Positions 61,875 through 64,000 of a stretch of DNA of 64,000 nucleotides are shown in pieces; positions within the stretch are counted from its first letter, which is position 1, and every line of letters begins with the position of its first letter. Under the pieces are notes generated by a model, which was not told the DNA's origin, did no database searches, and saw only the letters and a list, made by a program, of their open reading frames with translations. The translations under genes and the position numbers were made by a program. Source of the stretch: DATJGR01 sp041739525 (GTDB lineage Bacteria > Pseudomonadota > Gammaproteobacteria > Pseudomonadales > Azotimanducaceae); NCBI GenBank assembly GCA_041739525.1, contig JBGSNQ010000169.1, positions 1 through 64,000 on the forward strand. Reading direction: 5' to 3'.

Positions 61875-63288
61875 CACCAGCAACGTATGGGTCATCGACG
61901 ACGATCGCTCGATTCGATGGGTGCTCGAGCGAGCGCTCGAGCAAGCCGGAATGACGACGATGACATTCGACAACGGCGACGCGATGTTGCAGCGCCTGTC
62001 GCGTGAACAGCCAGACGTGATCATCAGCGACATTCGTATGCCCGGCATCGACGGCATCGCGCTGCTCGAGCGCGTGCACAACGATCTGCCGAAGCTGCCC
62101 GTCATCATCATGACGGCGCACTCCGACCTCGAGAGCGCCGTGAGTTCGTACCAGAGCGGCGCGTTCGACTATCTGCCTAAGCCGTTCGACGTCGACGACG
62201 CGATGGCGATGGTGCGTCGCGCCGTAACGCACGCGCACGAACAGAAATCCGAGCACGTTCCCGAGGAAGTGGGTCCGACCGAAATCATCGGACAAGCACC
62301 TGCGATGCAGGAAGTGTTTCGCGCCATAGGACGGTTGTCTCATTCGAACGTCACGGTACTGATCAACGGTGAGTCCGGTAGCGGAAAGGAACTCGTCGCG
62401 CGCGCATTGCATCGACACAGTCCGCGCGCAGCAGCGACGTTCATCGCGTTGAATATGGCCGCCATTCCCAAAGACCTCGTCGAAGCAGAGTTGTTCGGCC
62501 ATGAGAAAGGCGCGTTCACCGGCGCGGCACAACAGCGCGTCGGGCGATTCGAGCAAGCCGACGGTGGCACGCTGTTCCTGGACGAAATCGGCGACATGCC
62601 GCCCGATACGCAAACGCGTTTGTTGCGCGTGCTCGCCGACGGAGAGTTCTATCGCGTCGGCGGGCACTCGCCAGTGCGTGTGGACGTGCGCATCATCGCG
62701 GCCACGCACCAGAATCTTGAACGCCTGGTCGAACAAGGCTCGTTCCGCGAAGACCTCTTTCACCGCCTCAACGTCATCCGCATTCACCTGCCGCGCCTGA
62801 CCGAACGTCGTGAAGACATTCCCCTGCTCGCCCGACATTTCCTCAAAGCCGCGGCCGCAGAACTCGGCGGCGAAACGAAGGTTCTGCGGCCTGAAACCGA
62901 GCAATATCTGGCCGGGTTGCCCTGGCCGGGAAACGTGCGGCAATTGGAGAACACCTGTCGCTGGCTGACGGTAATGGCGTCGGGGCGCGACGTTTACGTC
63001 GACGATCTGCCACCGGAGCTGCGTGCCATCGAGAGCGCAGGCACGTCGACGAGCGACTGGGAGACAGCGCTCGGTCGTTGGGCGCATGAAGAGCTCGCAC
63101 GCATACAACCCGGCAACGGCATGCCGCTGCTCGATACGGCAGTTCCGCGCTTCGAACGCATCGTCATCGAAGCTGCCCTCGCGCGTAGTGGCGGACGCCG
63201 CCGCGATGCCTCCGTTCTGCTCGGCTGGGGACGCAACACGCTGACGCGCAAGATGAAGGAACTGAACATGAAGTCGGCGGGCGAATAG
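61864..63288 (+). CDS. glnG: Nitrogen regulation response regulator NtrC
   Basis: A 474-residue sigma-54 activator. The receiver domain has phospho-acceptor Asp56 in DVIISDIRMPG. The AAA+ domain has Walker A GESGSGKE, the sigma-54 contact loop GAFTGA, Walker B GGTLFLDEIGD and LPWPGNVRQLENTCR. The C-terminal Fis-type helix-turn-helix is RRRDASVLLGWGRNTLTRKMKELN. Acts on the sites described above. Confidence 0.96.
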   Translation: MASSTSNVWVIDDDRSIRWVLERALEQAGMTTMTFDNGDAMLQRLSREQPDVIISDIRMPGIDGIALLERVHNDLPKLPVIIMTAHSDLESAVSSYQSGAFDYLPKPFDVDDAMAMVRRAVTHAHEQKSEHVPEEVGPTEIIGQAPAMQEVFRAIGRLSHSNVTVLINGESGSGKELVARALHRHSPRAAATFIALNMAAIPKDLVEAELFGHEKGAFTGAAQQRVGRFEQADGGTLFLDEIGDMPPDTQTRLLRVLADGEFYRVGGHSPVRVDVRIIAATHQNLERLVEQGSFREDLFHRLNVIRIHLPRLTERREDIPLLARHFLKAAAAELGGETKVLRPETEQYLAGLPWPGNVRQLENTCRWLTVMASGRDVYVDDLPPELRAIESAGTSTSDWETALGRWAHEELARIQPGNGMPLLDTAVPRFERIVIEAALARSGGRRRDASVLLGWGRNTLTRKMKELNMKSAGE

Positions 63289-63327
63289 CCGGCTGGCAAT
63301 CTTGTCGGGAGCATCTAGCCTTCATGG

Positions 63328-64000
63328 ATGGGCGCACGCTCCCGGTCGATCATTGCGCTGATGTTCTCGCTTGCGCTCGCACCTGAGCCTGCTGGCGCAT
63401 CGACCTATGACGTCTCCACTGTTTCCTCGAACTGGATCGCGTCGACCGGCCACACCGTTATTTCAGCGTGGGCGGCGGGCATCTGCCCTGACACGATCGG
63501 CGACGACAGCCTCTCAGCACCCCTGAATCTCGGCTTTTCCTTTCGTCTCGGTGCAACCAGTTTTACGCAGCTGCGCGTGAGTACGAACGGCCGCGTGCAG
63601 TTCAACAACACCTATTGCAACAACGGTTCCGCTGCCGCCGGCAACCCTCGCACGTACAGGAACCCGCTGCCCGATGCGAATTTCGGAAACGTACTACGGA
63701 TATACGGCGCCGATCTGGACGTAAGCGCCGCCGGCACGATCACGTACGCGACCACCGGCACTGCGCCGAACCGGATCTTCGTCGTCACCTGGAACAACGT
63801 CTCGGCATGGCGCCAGGGCGGCGCGCAAAACCGGGGCGCAGGCACGTCGTACAACCTGCAGATTCAGCTGCACGAAAACGGCGACTTCTATTTCGTGTAC
63901 GGCACCTCCGACGACATCAGCGAACCCAGCAACACCGCGATGGGACCCGCGCAGATCGGCTGGCAGATCGATTTGAAGGATTACGCCCTGATCGGCACAG
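63328..64000 (+). CDS. Secreted MshQ-like protein, 3' end cut by window edge
   Basis: An open frame of 224 complete codons running off the right edge. A signal peptide is followed by repeated beta-strand segments: LNLGFSFRLGATSFTQLRVSTNGRV, RIFVVTWNNVSAWRQGG, SYNLQIQLHENGDFYFVYG and IGWQIDLKDYAL. The pattern of the last two is that of MshQ, a protein of MSHA-type pilus gene clusters, and of related DUF6701 proteins. The cysteines around residues 53 and 97 may form a disulfide. ATG at 63324 is another frame; the one chosen reads MGARSRSII. Confidence 0.65.
   Translation, partial: MGARSRSIIALMFSLALAPEPAGASTYDVSTVSSNWIASTGHTVISAWAAGICPDTIGDDSLSAPLNLGFSFRLGATSFTQLRVSTNGRVQFNNTYCNNGSAAAGNPRTYRNPLPDANFGNVLRIYGADLDVSAAGTITYATTGTAPNRIFVVTWNNVSAWRQGGAQNRGAGTSYNLQIQLHENGDFYFVYGTSDDISEPSNTAMGPAQIGWQIDLKDYALIGT

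Noticed and set aside
60771..62111. A 446-codon minus-strand frame opposite ntrB
   Set aside because: Covers histidine kinase motifs on the other strand and has no domain of its own.

Overview
This 64 kb window is a GC-rich, gene-dense chromosomal segment of a Gammaproteobacterium. The calls behind this are aroK-aroB next to a DamX-like AAA/SPOR gene, pilMNOPQ divergent from a class A penicillin-binding protein, priA/rpmE followed by a SPOR gene and hslVU, ubiE-ubiJ-ubiB, tatABC, and glnA-ntrB-ntrC. The style resembles the Xanthomonadales/Nevskiales/Steroidobacterales part of the class. That placement is inference and no species is claimed. I saw no tRNA or rRNA gene, CRISPR array, insertion sequence or prophage. 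Almost everything reads as vertically inherited core genome with small accessory inserts.

Layout. 1-1736 (minus): two tandem TauD-type dioxygenases and a phasin. 1808-4443 (plus): class II aldolase, mtnA, greB and a VOC protein, mostly with overlapping ends. 4492-6702 (plus): a secreted four-EF-hand protein, an ECF sigma factor, a membrane anti-sigma candidate and a CnrX-like periplasmic sensor. 6625-12500: syd, aroA, a GSA-like aminotransferase, a TetR repressor with its operator, a SYLF protein, a HAD hydrolase and ogt. 12521-14931: a phosphomannose-isomerase-like cupin protein and a membrane metallophosphoesterase. 14941-19133 (minus): an HlyD-type adaptor, an ABC ATPase and two FtsX-type permeases. 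19248-25368: an MBL-fold hydrolase, a DUF2147 protein, two crotonases, malate dehydrogenase, a membrane protein, a NUDIX hydrolase and a GNAT protein.

25714-31787 encodes glutamate synthase (gltBD). 31804-39993 (minus) is the pilMNOPQ-aroK-aroB-damX-like block. mrcA follows, then an M48 protease and rpmE (minus), priA, a SPOR protein, hslVU, a DUF971 protein, ubiE-ubiJ-ubiB, hisE and tatABC. Then come dtd and typA (minus), a PP-loop thiolase-like gene with tusA, and the nitrogen block glnA, a DUF4124 protein, ntrB and ntrC. The window ends inside an MshQ-like secreted protein.

How they work together. Glutamine synthetase plus GltBD form the GS/GOGAT ammonium-assimilation cycle. glnA has a sigma-54 promoter with an NtrC-like site and ends in a strong terminator. 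ntrBC beyond it appears to have its own sigma-54 promoter and NtrC sites. aroA, aroB and aroK are shikimate enzymes. The pil genes build the type IV pilus alignment complex and secretin. The least conventional parts are the EF-hand/ECF/CnrX-like module, the aldolase-mtnA pair, the PP-loop/TusA pair, and several short repeats and palindromes between genes.
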